From NCBI GenBank assembly GCA_046728115.1, contig JBKPDW010000288.1:1-30689 (forward strand): DNA of 30,689 bases, in the 5' to 3' direction. This document shows, piece after piece, positions 1 to 7,600 of this stretch (position 1 is its first letter; each line of letters starts with the position of its first letter). Source of the stretch: CAVSWN01 sp046728115 (GTDB lineage Bacteria > Acidobacteriota > Vicinamibacteria > Vicinamibacterales > CAVVIG01). The notes under the pieces were generated by a model that was not told the origin of the DNA, searched no databases, and saw only the letters and a program-made list of their open reading frames with translations. The position numbers were made by a program, and so were the translations under genes.

Positions 1-369
1 TATCTGCTCAAAATCCGTCGCCCCTTCGCGGCGGCAGGGGACGAGAACAACAGCACGGGACCCGACGCAGTCGAATTGTCGCCGGCGCAGATCGCGGCGA
101 AGGTCGAGCGCGATCCGGTGGAGTGGAACGCGCGAATCGAGGCGCTCCGAAATGTGGCGCTCGAAGCGCTCGAAGTCGTCAAGAGAAAAGACGTCAACGA
201 ACTGTGGGACGTCGGCGAGAATCTCGACAAAGCGTGCGAAGCGTGCCATCGGAGCTACTGGTACCCGGGCGAAGGCGCGGAGTTCTATCGGAAGCTGCAA
301 CGCCGCCTGGAGGAGTTCCACCAGCAATCGACGCGCGACAGCGCCGGCACGAGACCGCCGAAACGGTAA
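1..369 (+). CDS. C-terminal part of a c-type cytochrome (cytochrome c'/c556-like), 5' truncated
   Basis: The frame is open from base 1, so the gene begins outside the window; 122 codons plus stop are visible. One haem c attachment motif, CEACH, lies close to the C-terminus, followed by an aromatic stretch (RSYWYPGE). A single haem motif near the C-terminus after an amphipathic helix (NVALEALEVVKRKDVNELWDVG) is the arrangement of the cytochrome c'/c556 four-helix family, where the protein acts in the periplasm as an electron carrier or gas-binding haem protein. It lies 98 nt upstream of a PQQ dehydrogenase on the same strand, so it could accept electrons from that enzyme; this is inference. 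The missing N-terminus prevents a signal-peptide check and a firm family call. Another c-type family with a late CXXCH is possible. Confidence 0.7.
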   Translation, partial: YLLKIRRPFAAAGDENNSTGPDAVELSPAQIAAKVERDPVEWNARIEALRNVALEALEVVKRKDVNELWDVGENLDKACEACHRSYWYPGEGAEFYRKLQRRLEEFHQQSTRDSAGTRPPKR

Positions 370-467
370 GGCGTCGGTCACGGAAACAAGTGAACGGTAA
401 CGGCTATACTCGCCTCACGATCGCCCTCAGGTCGTGCCGGGCGGCTCTGCGTGAAAGAGGCCTTGCC

Positions 468-2216
468 GTGAAGCTTCAGCGTTCCGTCGCTGCCCTCGCC
501 GTCGGGACCCTCGCCGCGATCCCTGGGACCTCGCGATGGGCAACTCGTGTGGACGCCCAGACGCCGGGCGTGGCGACGACGGTCAACTGGCCACTTCACA
601 ATCTGGACCTCGCAGGCTCGCGGTACTCGCCGCTCGATCGGATCAACCGGTCCAACCTGAAGTCGCTCACGCCGCGTTGGCTCTTCCAGCATGGCGTCAT
701 CGACGGCGTCAGCAATCAGACCACGCCCATCATCGTCGACGGCACGATGTACGTGACCGATTCGCGCGGAAGCGTGTACGCGGTGGACGCGGCCGACGGC
801 CACCTGCTGTGGTCGTACGACGTCACTGCCAAGCTTGGTGGCGGCGCGCGCGAAGGCTATGTCTTCCGCAATCGCGGCGTGACCTATGGCGACGGTGTCG
901 TGTACACGGCCGGCGGGTCGTTCATCTTCGCCCTCGACGCGAAGAGTGGCACGCCCGTTCCGACGTTCGGCAAGGAGGGCCAGGCCAGCGTCATCCTCGA
1001 CGTGCTGAATCAGCGCTACAGCGGCGTGAAGTCGGCGATCAGCATGGGCTACTGGTTCACGACGGCGCCGCAATACTTCAACGGCGTCCTGTACATCGGG
1101 AGCACGCGCAGCGAGAGCCACATCCCCGGCGGCCACGTGCTTGCAGTGGACGCGAAAACGGGAAGAGTGCTGTGGCACTTCAACACGATTCCTCAGGACG
1201 AGCAGGATCAGGGATGGGAGGTAGCAGGTCCGACGTGGGTGGGTGGGGAGCGAAACGGGGGCGGGATCTGGGAAACGGCGGCGATTGACGCGGAATTCGG
1301 GATGCTCTACATGGCCGTCGGCAATCCGTTCGGTGACAGCACCAGGCGCGCCGGCATGAATCTCTTTACCAACTCGATCATCGCGCTCGCGCTGGATACG
1401 GGTCGGCTCACATGGTATTTCCAGCAAACGCATCACGACGTGTGGGACTACGACTCGGGCGCGCCACCGATCCTGTTCGACATGCAGGTGGGCGGCCGTC
1501 GGGTCAAGGCGTTGGCCGAGGCGAGCAAGAACGGATTCCTGTACATCCTGGACCGCGAGACAGGAAAGCCGGTCCACCCGATCAAAGAGGTGCCGGTGCC
1601 GACCGACAACGCGGCGCCCGGAGAGTCGGCGTGGCCGACACAGCCGATCCCGTTCACGGCCAGCGGTAAGCGCATGGAGCCTGTCTGCCCGATCGAGCCG
1701 CTCGACATTCCTGCGGAGCAGCTCGCGAAGTACAAGCCTGTGCCCGTGTTCAGTCCGCGGCGGCCGAACCAGATCGTCGCGCCCGGCACCGGCGGCGGCA
1801 CCAACTACAGTCCCTTGTCTTACAGCCCGCGGACAGGTCTCCTGTACGTCAACGCCATCGATCAGCCATTCAACGCCGGGCGCGGTCCGAAAGGATACTT
1901 CTCCGCGTACGATCCGACGACCGGCGAGTTGAAGTGGCGCAGGATTTTCGAGGGCTTCGGCCAGGCGGGCTCCGTCGTGACGGGCGGCGACGTCGTCTTC
2001 GTCGGCACGGGCAGCAACATCGCAGGCTTCTTCTTTGCGTTCGATGCGAAAACCGGCGAGGAGCTCTGGAAGTTCAACACCGGATCGGGCGTGTTCTCGT
2101 CGCCGTCGGTGTACGCCGTCAATGGCGAACAGTTCATCGCTGTGGCTTCTGGCGGCGGTGATCGCGGACGGCGTGGTGGCGATCTCATCCTGAGCTTCGC
2201 ATTGCCGAAACCGTGA
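468..2216 (+). CDS. Periplasmic PQQ-dependent dehydrogenase (quinoprotein, glucose/alcohol dehydrogenase-like)
   Basis: Predicted to oxidise an alcohol or sugar in the periplasm with pyrroloquinoline quinone. I chose GTG at 468 because AAGAGG lies 7-8 nt upstream and the resulting N-terminus is a signal peptide ending near Asp-Ala-Gln (about residue 31); the frame is open further upstream but carries no export signal there. The protein is about 582 residues. Eight-bladed propeller signatures are seen: YSPLDRINRSNL near the start, repeated blade-end motifs of the type AxDxxTGxxxW (AVDAKTGRVLWHF, ALDTGRLTWYF, AFDAKTGEELWKF), and the family hallmark HHDVWDYDSGAPP followed by ASKNGFLYILDRETGKPV. 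The GKPVHPIKEVPVP...TQPIPF segment resembles the membrane glucose dehydrogenase/soluble PQQ dehydrogenase branch. No C-terminal cytochrome domain is fused, so a separate cytochrome must accept the electrons; two cytochrome genes flank it. The substrate is unknown. Confidence 0.88.
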   Translation: MKLQRSVAALAVGTLAAIPGTSRWATRVDAQTPGVATTVNWPLHNLDLAGSRYSPLDRINRSNLKSLTPRWLFQHGVIDGVSNQTTPIIVDGTMYVTDSRGSVYAVDAADGHLLWSYDVTAKLGGGAREGYVFRNRGVTYGDGVVYTAGGSFIFALDAKSGTPVPTFGKEGQASVILDVLNQRYSGVKSAISMGYWFTTAPQYFNGVLYIGSTRSESHIPGGHVLAVDAKTGRVLWHFNTIPQDEQDQGWEVAGPTWVGGERNGGGIWETAAIDAEFGMLYMAVGNPFGDSTRRAGMNLFTNSIIALALDTGRLTWYFQQTHHDVWDYDSGAPPILFDMQVGGRRVKALAEASKNGFLYILDRETGKPVHPIKEVPVPTDNAAPGESAWPTQPIPFTASGKRMEPVCPIEPLDIPAEQLAKYKPVPVFSPRRPNQIVAPGTGGGTNYSPLSYSPRTGLLYVNAIDQPFNAGRGPKGYFSAYDPTTGELKWRRIFEGFGQAGSVVTGGDVVFVGTGSNIAGFFFAFDAKTGEELWKFNTGSGVFSSPSVYAVNGEQFIAVASGGGDRGRRGGDLILSFALPKP

Positions 2217-2226
2217 GGGTCCGCCA

Positions 2227-3396
2227 TTGAAGTTCGGATCGAGTCCTGTGATCGCTGCCGCGGTCATCGTCGTGCTCGCGACGACCATTGGAGTGAATCG
2301 GCGTGCCCTGGCACAGGGAGGCCAGGCCGCGGCGACAACGAAACCGAAGATGGTGGAGGACGTCTTCAAGAACGTCCAAGCGCTCAAAGGCATCGGCGTC
2401 GACGATTTTCTGTTGACCATGGGCATCATGTCGGCGGCTGTCGGGTCCGACTGCGTCGGGTGTCATCCGTCGGCCGGCACCGACCACGTCGACTGGGCGC
2501 TCGATACGCCAAGAAAGCGGACGGCGCGCCGGATGGTGCAGATGGTGACCGCGATCAACCGCGACAACTTCAATGGCCGCCAGGTTGTCACCTGCTGGAC
2601 GTGTCATCGCGGCCGCGATCGGCCGGTGACCACGATGACGCTTGATGTCGTGTACGGCCCGCCGACCGAGGAATCCGACGACGTGCTCAACCAGGCGCAG
2701 GGGGTGCCGTCAGTCGATCAGGTGCTCAACAGATATCTGGAGGCGATAGGCGGCGCCGAAAACGTCGCGCGAATCAGCAGCTTTGTCGCCAGCGGGAAGA
2801 GCGTGGGTTATCGCGGATTCGGCGGAGGCGGTGTCGTCGAAGTGTCGGCTCTGGCGCCCGACAAGCGCGCGATCCACATCAACTTCCCCGAATATCCAGA
2901 CCGCGGCGTCAGCGTCAGGACCTACGATGGCCGAACGGGCTGGATCGCCACGCCGCTCGCCGTGGTCCCCAACTACGAACTGGCGGGAAGCGAGCGAGAC
3001 GGTGCGAGACTGGACGCGACTCTGTCCTTCCCTGCGCAGATCAAACAGGCGCTCTCGACTTTGCGAGTCGGTCCGCCGTCGACGATCGGGGACAAGGACG
3101 TGACAGCCCTTCAGGGGAACGGTCCGAACGGCACGCTGGCGACGTTGTACTTCGACGATGCGTCGGGCCTGCTGGTTCGACTGGTGCGTCACGGCCGCTC
3201 GCCAATCGGCCGGGTGCCAACGCAGGTGGACTACAGCGACTACCGCGATGTCGGTGGAATCAAGTTTCCGTTCCACTGGACATTCGCATGGCTCGACGGC
3301 CGCGACGACTTCGAGTTCACCGACGTGAAGCTGAATGTCCCGATCGACGCCGCAAGATTCGGCGAACCGAACGTAGCGGTCGCTGCGCCGAAGTGA
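2227..3396 (+). CDS. Exported dihaem cytochrome with photosynthetic-reaction-centre-type cytochrome domain and a C-terminal lipoprotein-like beta domain
   Basis: TTG start with GAGGG 7 nt upstream, overlapping the preceding stop region; 389 residues. The N-terminus is a hydrophobic signal (about residues 8-30). Residues 42-130 contain two CXXCH haem motifs (CVGCH at 76-80, CWTCH at 123-127) in the setting FKNVQALKG...MGIMSAAVGSDC...DTPRKRTARRMVQMVTAIN, which is the signature of the reaction-centre cytochrome c subunit family as found in non-phototrophic Acidobacteriota. From about residue 163 (VDQVLNRYLEAIGGAENVARISSFVASG) the protein resembles outer-membrane lipoprotein-sorting (LolA/LolB-like) beta domains. 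It follows the PQQ dehydrogenase by 10 nt and is very likely co-transcribed, so it is a good candidate for that enzyme's electron acceptor. Family recognition is from motifs; the role is inferred. Confidence 0.82.
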   Translation: MKFGSSPVIAAAVIVVLATTIGVNRRALAQGGQAAATTKPKMVEDVFKNVQALKGIGVDDFLLTMGIMSAAVGSDCVGCHPSAGTDHVDWALDTPRKRTARRMVQMVTAINRDNFNGRQVVTCWTCHRGRDRPVTTMTLDVVYGPPTEESDDVLNQAQGVPSVDQVLNRYLEAIGGAENVARISSFVASGKSVGYRGFGGGGVVEVSALAPDKRAIHINFPEYPDRGVSVRTYDGRTGWIATPLAVVPNYELAGSERDGARLDATLSFPAQIKQALSTLRVGPPSTIGDKDVTALQGNGPNGTLATLYFDDASGLLVRLVRHGRSPIGRVPTQVDYSDYRDVGGIKFPFHWTFAWLDGRDDFEFTDVKLNVPIDAARFGEPNVAVAAPK

Positions 3397-3400
3397 CGTC

Positions 3401-4960
3401 ATGATGCGTCCGCTGGCTCTCGCGCTGATGGGCAGCGTGGCGCTCCTTTCGACCCAGTCGTCCGCACCGGCGGTTGACGGCGCATTCTCGCGCTTCTTTC
3501 TCGCTCATACCCCGCGAGAGGCTGCCGCCGCTGCCGATCAAATCGTCGCGAGCGGCGTTGGATTCGATGAGGCGATCGGCCGCCTCAGGCAGGGCCGTGC
3601 CTACTCCCGCGATGTGGCGCGTGGCGTCGTTCAGGCGAGTTATCGCGGTCAGAGTGGCGAGTATTTCTATACGCTCGACGTCCCCGAGAGCTACGACCCC
3701 GCACGCAAATACCAGGTCCGCGTACAACTTCATGGCGGCGTCGGCCGCATCGAGGCCAACACACCGCCGCGTTCGGGATCGAACGGCCGGCTGCCCGGCG
3801 TCGAGCAGATCTACGTCATGCCGTCCGCGTGGAGAGATGCGCCGTGGTGGACCGGCCGCCAGGTCGAAAACCTTCACGCCATTCTGGATGTCGTGAAGCG
3901 GACGTACAACGTCGACGAGAACCGCGTCGTACTATCCGGCGTATCCGACGGTGCAACCGGCGCTTACTACATGGCCATGCGCGACACGACGCCGTACGCA
4001 AGCTTCTTGCCGCTCAACGGCTTCATCCGGGTACTCGAGAACGAGACCGCTGAAGCGGACGGGGATCTTTCTCCCAACAACCTGCTGAACAAGCCGCTGT
4101 TCATCGTCAACGGCGGCCGCGATCCGATGTATCCCACGAGCGTTGTCGATCCGTACGTCGAGCATTTGAAGAATGCAGACGTGGATCTCGTGTATCGACC
4201 GCAACCCAACGCCGCACACGACACGTCGTGGTGGCCCGAGATCAAAGACGCCTTCGAGCGGTTCGTCGCCGATCATCCACGGGTCGCGTTGCCCGATGCA
4301 CTGAGCTGGGAGAGTGGACTCCCGAACATCCCGAGCCGCGCCCACTGGATGGTCATCGATCGCCTTGCTGCCGAGCGGTCAGACGAACCGTCGCTCCCCG
4401 ACGTGAACAGGATGTCGACGCGCCCGGTGCCCGACTTCGGAGTCCGCGGCGACGGCGCGCACGTCAATCGCGTTGTCAAAGGATCCAACGCGGAACGGAT
4501 CGGGCTCCGATCAGGAGATGTGGTTGTCCTGATCAACAATCAACCGACACCACCTGATACCGATGTCGCCGAAATTCTGCGCAGCTATCCCTCCGAACGG
4601 CCGCTGCTGCTCAGCGTCACACGTAGTGGAGAATTGGTGCGGCTGACGGGCCGGTACGAGCCGGCTGTGGTGCCGGGCGTATCCGACGTAATTTTTCCAC
4701 GGCAACGCGAGTCCGGCCGCATCGATTTGACCCGGACCGGGAACCGAGTCGAAGCGAGGAGCCGAGGTGTGGCGGCCTTTACGCTGCTGCTGTCGCCGGA
4801 TCAGTTCGACCTGAATCACGCGGTAACCGTGGTGGTGAACGGGCGCACGGGATTCGAGGGGATCGTTCAGCGGGACATCCGAACTCTGCTCAAGTGGGCC
4901 GCCCGTGACAACGACCGGACGATGCTCTTCGCGGCGGAGTTGACGATCGAGGTCCCTTGA
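3401..4960 (+). CDS. Secreted alpha/beta hydrolase (esterase/depolymerase-like) with C-terminal PDZ domain
   Basis: 519 residues with an N-terminal signal peptide (ALALMGSVALLSTQSSAPA). An alpha/beta-hydrolase core occupies about residues 85-295: a strand and oxyanion-hole region (VRVQLHGGVG), the nucleophile elbow G-V-S182-D-G, a plausible acid at Asp241 (NGGRDPMYP) and His273 (NAAHDTSWW). A PDZ domain follows at about 345-415 (VNRVVKGSNAERIGLRSGDVVVLINNQ), then about 100 residues of uncertain fold. The start is one of two tandem ATG codons (3401 or 3404); no strong ribosome binding site is visible, and the gene begins 4 nt after the cytochrome gene, so translational coupling is likely. The same-strand order dehydrogenase-cytochrome-hydrolase suggests hydrolysis of an ester or polymer to feed the dehydrogenase, but this is inference. 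Confidence 0.75.
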   Translation: MMRPLALALMGSVALLSTQSSAPAVDGAFSRFFLAHTPREAAAAADQIVASGVGFDEAIGRLRQGRAYSRDVARGVVQASYRGQSGEYFYTLDVPESYDPARKYQVRVQLHGGVGRIEANTPPRSGSNGRLPGVEQIYVMPSAWRDAPWWTGRQVENLHAILDVVKRTYNVDENRVVLSGVSDGATGAYYMAMRDTTPYASFLPLNGFIRVLENETAEADGDLSPNNLLNKPLFIVNGGRDPMYPTSVVDPYVEHLKNADVDLVYRPQPNAAHDTSWWPEIKDAFERFVADHPRVALPDALSWESGLPNIPSRAHWMVIDRLAAERSDEPSLPDVNRMSTRPVPDFGVRGDGAHVNRVVKGSNAERIGLRSGDVVVLINNQPTPPDTDVAEILRSYPSERPLLLSVTRSGELVRLTGRYEPAVVPGVSDVIFPRQRESGRIDLTRTGNRVEARSRGVAAFTLLLSPDQFDLNHAVTVVVNGRTGFEGIVQRDIRTLLKWAARDNDRTMLFAAELTIEVP

Positions 4961-4984
4961 CGAACGCAAAAACCGTCGGCTGAA

Positions 4985-5380
4985 TTACTTTGGCTGCTCG
5001 TCGGTGCCTGCGAAGATCTTTGTGCCGTCGGGCATGGTGATGTTCGTGGCGTTCGCGAACTCCTTGCCGTTCTTCGCGGCAAACCCCTCGACCTTGATGA
5101 TCGCGCCGTACTGCATCGAGCTTTTCTTCCAACCGCGCCGCAGCAGCGCGCTGGGCGGTCCCAGCTCAATCGCCCAGTTCACAACGTTGCCATCGGGGCC
5201 TTTCACATCGATGTAGATCCAGGCGTGCGGATTCGTCCAATCCGCTTTCGTGACCGCGCCTTCGAGCAGAACAGGCTTGTTCTGATCGAATTCGGCTGAA
5301 AAAGCATGATGCGCGCCGGCCGACGCGGTGATGAGCAGTATGCCGACACCCGCCATGGCGATCGTTCGTTTCACCTTCAT
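4985..5380 (-). CDS. Small secreted DUF6152-family protein
   Basis: 131 residues with a clear signal peptide (MKVKRTIAMAGVGILLITASAGA) cut before or at HHAFSAEF. The sequence HHAFSAEFDQNKPVLLEGAVTKADWTNPHAWIYIDV is the hallmark of DUF6152, a family of small exported beta proteins common in Acidobacteriota and some Proteobacteria; its function is not known to me. The fold is probably an OB-like beta barrel. It is the last gene of a three-gene minus-strand unit, 12 nt downstream of a secreted protein of unknown function. It ends 24 nt from the convergent hydrolase gene, and I see no obvious terminator hairpin in that short gap. Confidence 0.8.
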   Translation of the reverse strand: MKVKRTIAMAGVGILLITASAGAHHAFSAEFDQNKPVLLEGAVTKADWTNPHAWIYIDVKGPDGNVVNWAIELGPPSALLRRGWKKSSMQYGAIIKVEGFAAKNGKEFANATNITMPDGTKIFAGTDEQPK

Positions 5381-5392
5381 CGGAGTCCAGTC

Positions 5393-6400
5393 CTACGGTA
5401 CGAGGATCCGTATGCCGCTGACGTCGGTGTTGGTCATCAGCAGCAGGTTCTTGGCGTTTCCTTCGAAGCACGCATATTCGACCGGCACGTAATCCTTTGG
5501 CGCGCGCGCGAACGCATAGTACGCGATCGTCCATGGCTGCGAAAACACTTTTGGATCGTCGATCCGGGCTTCGTAGTGGATCGTGTTGGCGTCGATTGGC
5601 GTATAGCGTTCGGTTACGCGATACAAATCGCTGTGTGGAATGCCGTGGCCGGTGGTTAGCGACTCCGCGGGAACGCCGGGCGTCGCGGAGATTGCGCCGA
5701 TCACCCAATTGTTATCGAGGTTGTTGGTGAAGTTCGTCACCTCGACGACGAGGACGTTGCCGTCCCAGTGGCCGCGCGACACGCCCATCGCCTTGCGGAT
5801 GTTCGGATCGAGCGGCGGACGGCCATCCAGCGGGATCGTCCGATAGAGGTGGTTCTGCTCGTAGAAGATGACTACGTAGCCAGGCTTCTGAAAGATTTGA
5901 TAGCCGACCACGGGCGCCGGAATCGTGGTGCGCGGCACGCCGGGAGCGAGGCACAGCACGCGCCCGTCGAGGTACTCGATCTTTTCCTGGTTGGCGATGA
6001 TTTCCTTGCGCCTGGCCAGCGCCTCCGGAGTCAACGGGATCTTGCCGTCTGGCGGATCGACACCCACGGGCCGAACGATCGCGCCCTCGGGCAGCTTGGG
6101 GCGCTCGTTGAGGCTGTACGAGAACTCGCTGTTTGCGCGATTCGGGCGATTCGTAATCGGCACCAGCGGCGTCTCGATACTGCGAGGCAGCGGGATCGCG
6201 ACGTAGAGGCCGGAAATGTCCGCCTGGCCGTCGGCGGTCCGCGGCGGGACATACGTGCTGACCGGGCGCGTATAGGGCGGATAGCTCGCGGCCGGAACAG
6301 GCGCGCCATTGCGGCCAGCCGGCGGCGCCTGCGCGCCGCAGATGCTGGGTGAAAACACAACGGCAATCAGGGGACCCACCACGGTGATCGAGGTTCTCAT
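5393..6400 (-). CDS. Secreted protein of unknown function, paralogue of the upstream gene
   Basis: 335 residues, signal peptide MRTSITVVGPLIAVVFSPSICGAQ. After a Pro/Ala-rich linker it carries RTADGQADISGLYVAI, matching PRTPDHKPDLNGIWQV of the neighbouring gene. Both proteins also share a C-terminal block: RYTPIDANTIHYEARIDDP, KVFSQPWTI and a late YACFEGN/YECAEH element with a conserved Cys and acidic residue. The two are therefore diverged duplicates of a secreted beta-rich family seen often in Acidobacteriota; no catalytic motif is recognisable. Its ATG overlaps the stop of the upstream gene (ATGA), so the pair is translationally coupled. This copy has extra N-terminal sequence relative to its partner. 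I cannot assign a function. Confidence 0.72.
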   Translation of the reverse strand: MRTSITVVGPLIAVVFSPSICGAQAPPAGRNGAPVPAASYPPYTRPVSTYVPPRTADGQADISGLYVAIPLPRSIETPLVPITNRPNRANSEFSYSLNERPKLPEGAIVRPVGVDPPDGKIPLTPEALARRKEIIANQEKIEYLDGRVLCLAPGVPRTTIPAPVVGYQIFQKPGYVVIFYEQNHLYRTIPLDGRPPLDPNIRKAMGVSRGHWDGNVLVVEVTNFTNNLDNNWVIGAISATPGVPAESLTTGHGIPHSDLYRVTERYTPIDANTIHYEARIDDPKVFSQPWTIAYYAFARAPKDYVPVEYACFEGNAKNLLLMTNTDVSGIRILVP

Positions 6401-7218
6401 TTACCACCTCGCCCTTTGAACAGTTTCTCGTACACATGCTCGGCGCACTCGTAGTCGAGCAGCTCGAGATTCTTTTCGAGGCGACGATAGATGATCATGG
6501 TCAGCTTCCAGGGCCGCGTGAACACCTTCGAATCGTCGATCGTGACCTCGTAATTCATGTGTGCGGCGTCCATTGGCGTGTAGCGTTCGGTGATCTTGAG
6601 CGCGTCGCTGTGGAAATTTCCGGCCGCGTCGAACCAGGTCTGATCGCCGAGGCTCACGGTGTCGACCACCAACGTGTCGCCTTCCCACTTTCCGCGCGCG
6701 TCACCCATCCAGAAGTCCAGATCCTCCAGGTGCGGTGTCCCGTCCAGGAAGATCGTGCGCGTGGCGTGAGCAAATTCGTACGCGATCCCGATGTGCTTCG
6801 GCGTCTGCGTGATTTCAAAGGGAAACGGAAGATAGGTGGCGCGCGGTACGCCGGGCATGTAGCACTTCCGGATCGGATCGGCCATGAGCCGGTTCTGATA
6901 GTTCTCGTTCCGCTTGGCCAACGCCCACGGCTGGTACGGGATCGTGCCACCCTCCACGACACTGAAGCCCGCGGGGACACCTTCGCTCGCCGAATGCGCC
7001 TCGACGTTCCAATGTGCGGTGCCGAGCACTTGCCAGATGCCATTCAGGTCGGGCTTGTGGTCGGGGGTGCGCGGCCCGTTGTACGTGGAAGCGGCCTGAG
7101 TCGCCGGAGCACGCGGCGGGGTCGCGCCGCGCTGCGCTTGCGCGAGGCCGGCCGCCATCCCGATTGTGAGCAAGGCGAGGCCGGTTGCGCCGCCGATGGT
7201 CGCGATCGGCTTCTTCAT
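6397..7218 (-). CDS. Secreted protein of unknown function, first gene of a three-gene minus-strand unit
   Basis: 273 residues with a signal peptide (MKKPIATIGGATGLALLTIGMAAGLAQA). It contains TPDHKPDLNGIWQVL near the mature N-terminus, a central GVPRATYLPFPFEI segment, DGTPHLEDLDFWMGDARG-KWEGDTLVVD, and RYTPMDAAHMNYEVTIDDSKVFTRPWK followed by LELLDYECAEH. The same order of elements occurs in the downstream gene, showing a duplication. The W-x-G-D-T-L-V-V-D element suggests a beta-sandwich secreted protein rather than a known enzyme. The stop overlaps the next ATG. A run of about 380 nt separates it from the divergent bicupin gene. Function unknown. Confidence 0.72.
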   Translation of the reverse strand: MKKPIATIGGATGLALLTIGMAAGLAQAQRGATPPRAPATQAASTYNGPRTPDHKPDLNGIWQVLGTAHWNVEAHSASEGVPAGFSVVEGGTIPYQPWALAKRNENYQNRLMADPIRKCYMPGVPRATYLPFPFEITQTPKHIGIAYEFAHATRTIFLDGTPHLEDLDFWMGDARGKWEGDTLVVDTVSLGDQTWFDAAGNFHSDALKITERYTPMDAAHMNYEVTIDDSKVFTRPWKLTMIIYRRLEKNLELLDYECAEHVYEKLFKGRGGK

Positions 7219-7600
7219 CCGACTCGCGAGAGTCTACCTCACGCCCGCCATTACGGGAACGCCCGACCACATCAATGAGCGCGGCCGCACGTGGCACACC
7301 GGTTGTCGCGGGACGCCGGCATAATCCGGCAAGGTACAGCAAGGATGGCGTCGACGATCCTTCAGGCTGAATGCCACCGTGCGGAAGGCCGACCAGCGTA
7401 ACTGATCGCTTATGACTCTTTGCACTTCGGTGTAGGGGCCTGTCCTTTGTTGCTTGGGTCTTGGTATGTCGTGCGCTGTCTGACAGAGGACTCGGGGGCA
7501 GTACGTTGGAACCAAGAACAGGGGACGGGCGGTGATCGTGTCGGCGAAATGAGATATCGTTGCGTGGCGCAGGTGACATTGCGCGCCAGGAGGAGCGGTG
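7219..7600. other. Intergenic region between divergent secreted-protein genes
   Basis: About 380 nt without a credible gene. Short open frames here have no ribosome binding site and no recognisable protein. It should hold the divergent promoters for the minus-strand unit and the bicupin gene. I could not identify convincing -35/-10 boxes for either. Near the bicupin side there is an 11-nt element (AGAACAGGGGA at 7515-7525) that recurs inverted downstream of that gene. Confidence 0.6.
7515..7525 (+). repeat. Left copy of an 11-nt inverted repeat flanking the bicupin gene
   Basis: AGAACAGGGGA at 7515-7525 matches the reverse complement of TCCCCTGTTCT at 8553-8563 exactly. The copies lie in non-coding sequence about 85 nt before and 14 nt after the bicupin gene. 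Elements of the GAACAGGGGA type resemble short intergenic palindromic repeats in GC-rich genomes; the resemblance is from memory and not proven here. Confidence 0.35.

Noticed and set aside
378..2429. Long minus-strand open frame (683 codons) opposite the PQQ dehydrogenase
   Set aside because: It is the antisense shadow of a GC-rich gene: Arg/Ala/His-rich product, no domain, and the plus strand encodes a clear quinoprotein.
7292..7306. Second sigma-54-like site, TGGCAC-N5-TTGT
   Set aside because: The essential GC of the -12 element is GT here, and it lies about 300 nt from the bicupin gene with no small ORF behind it.
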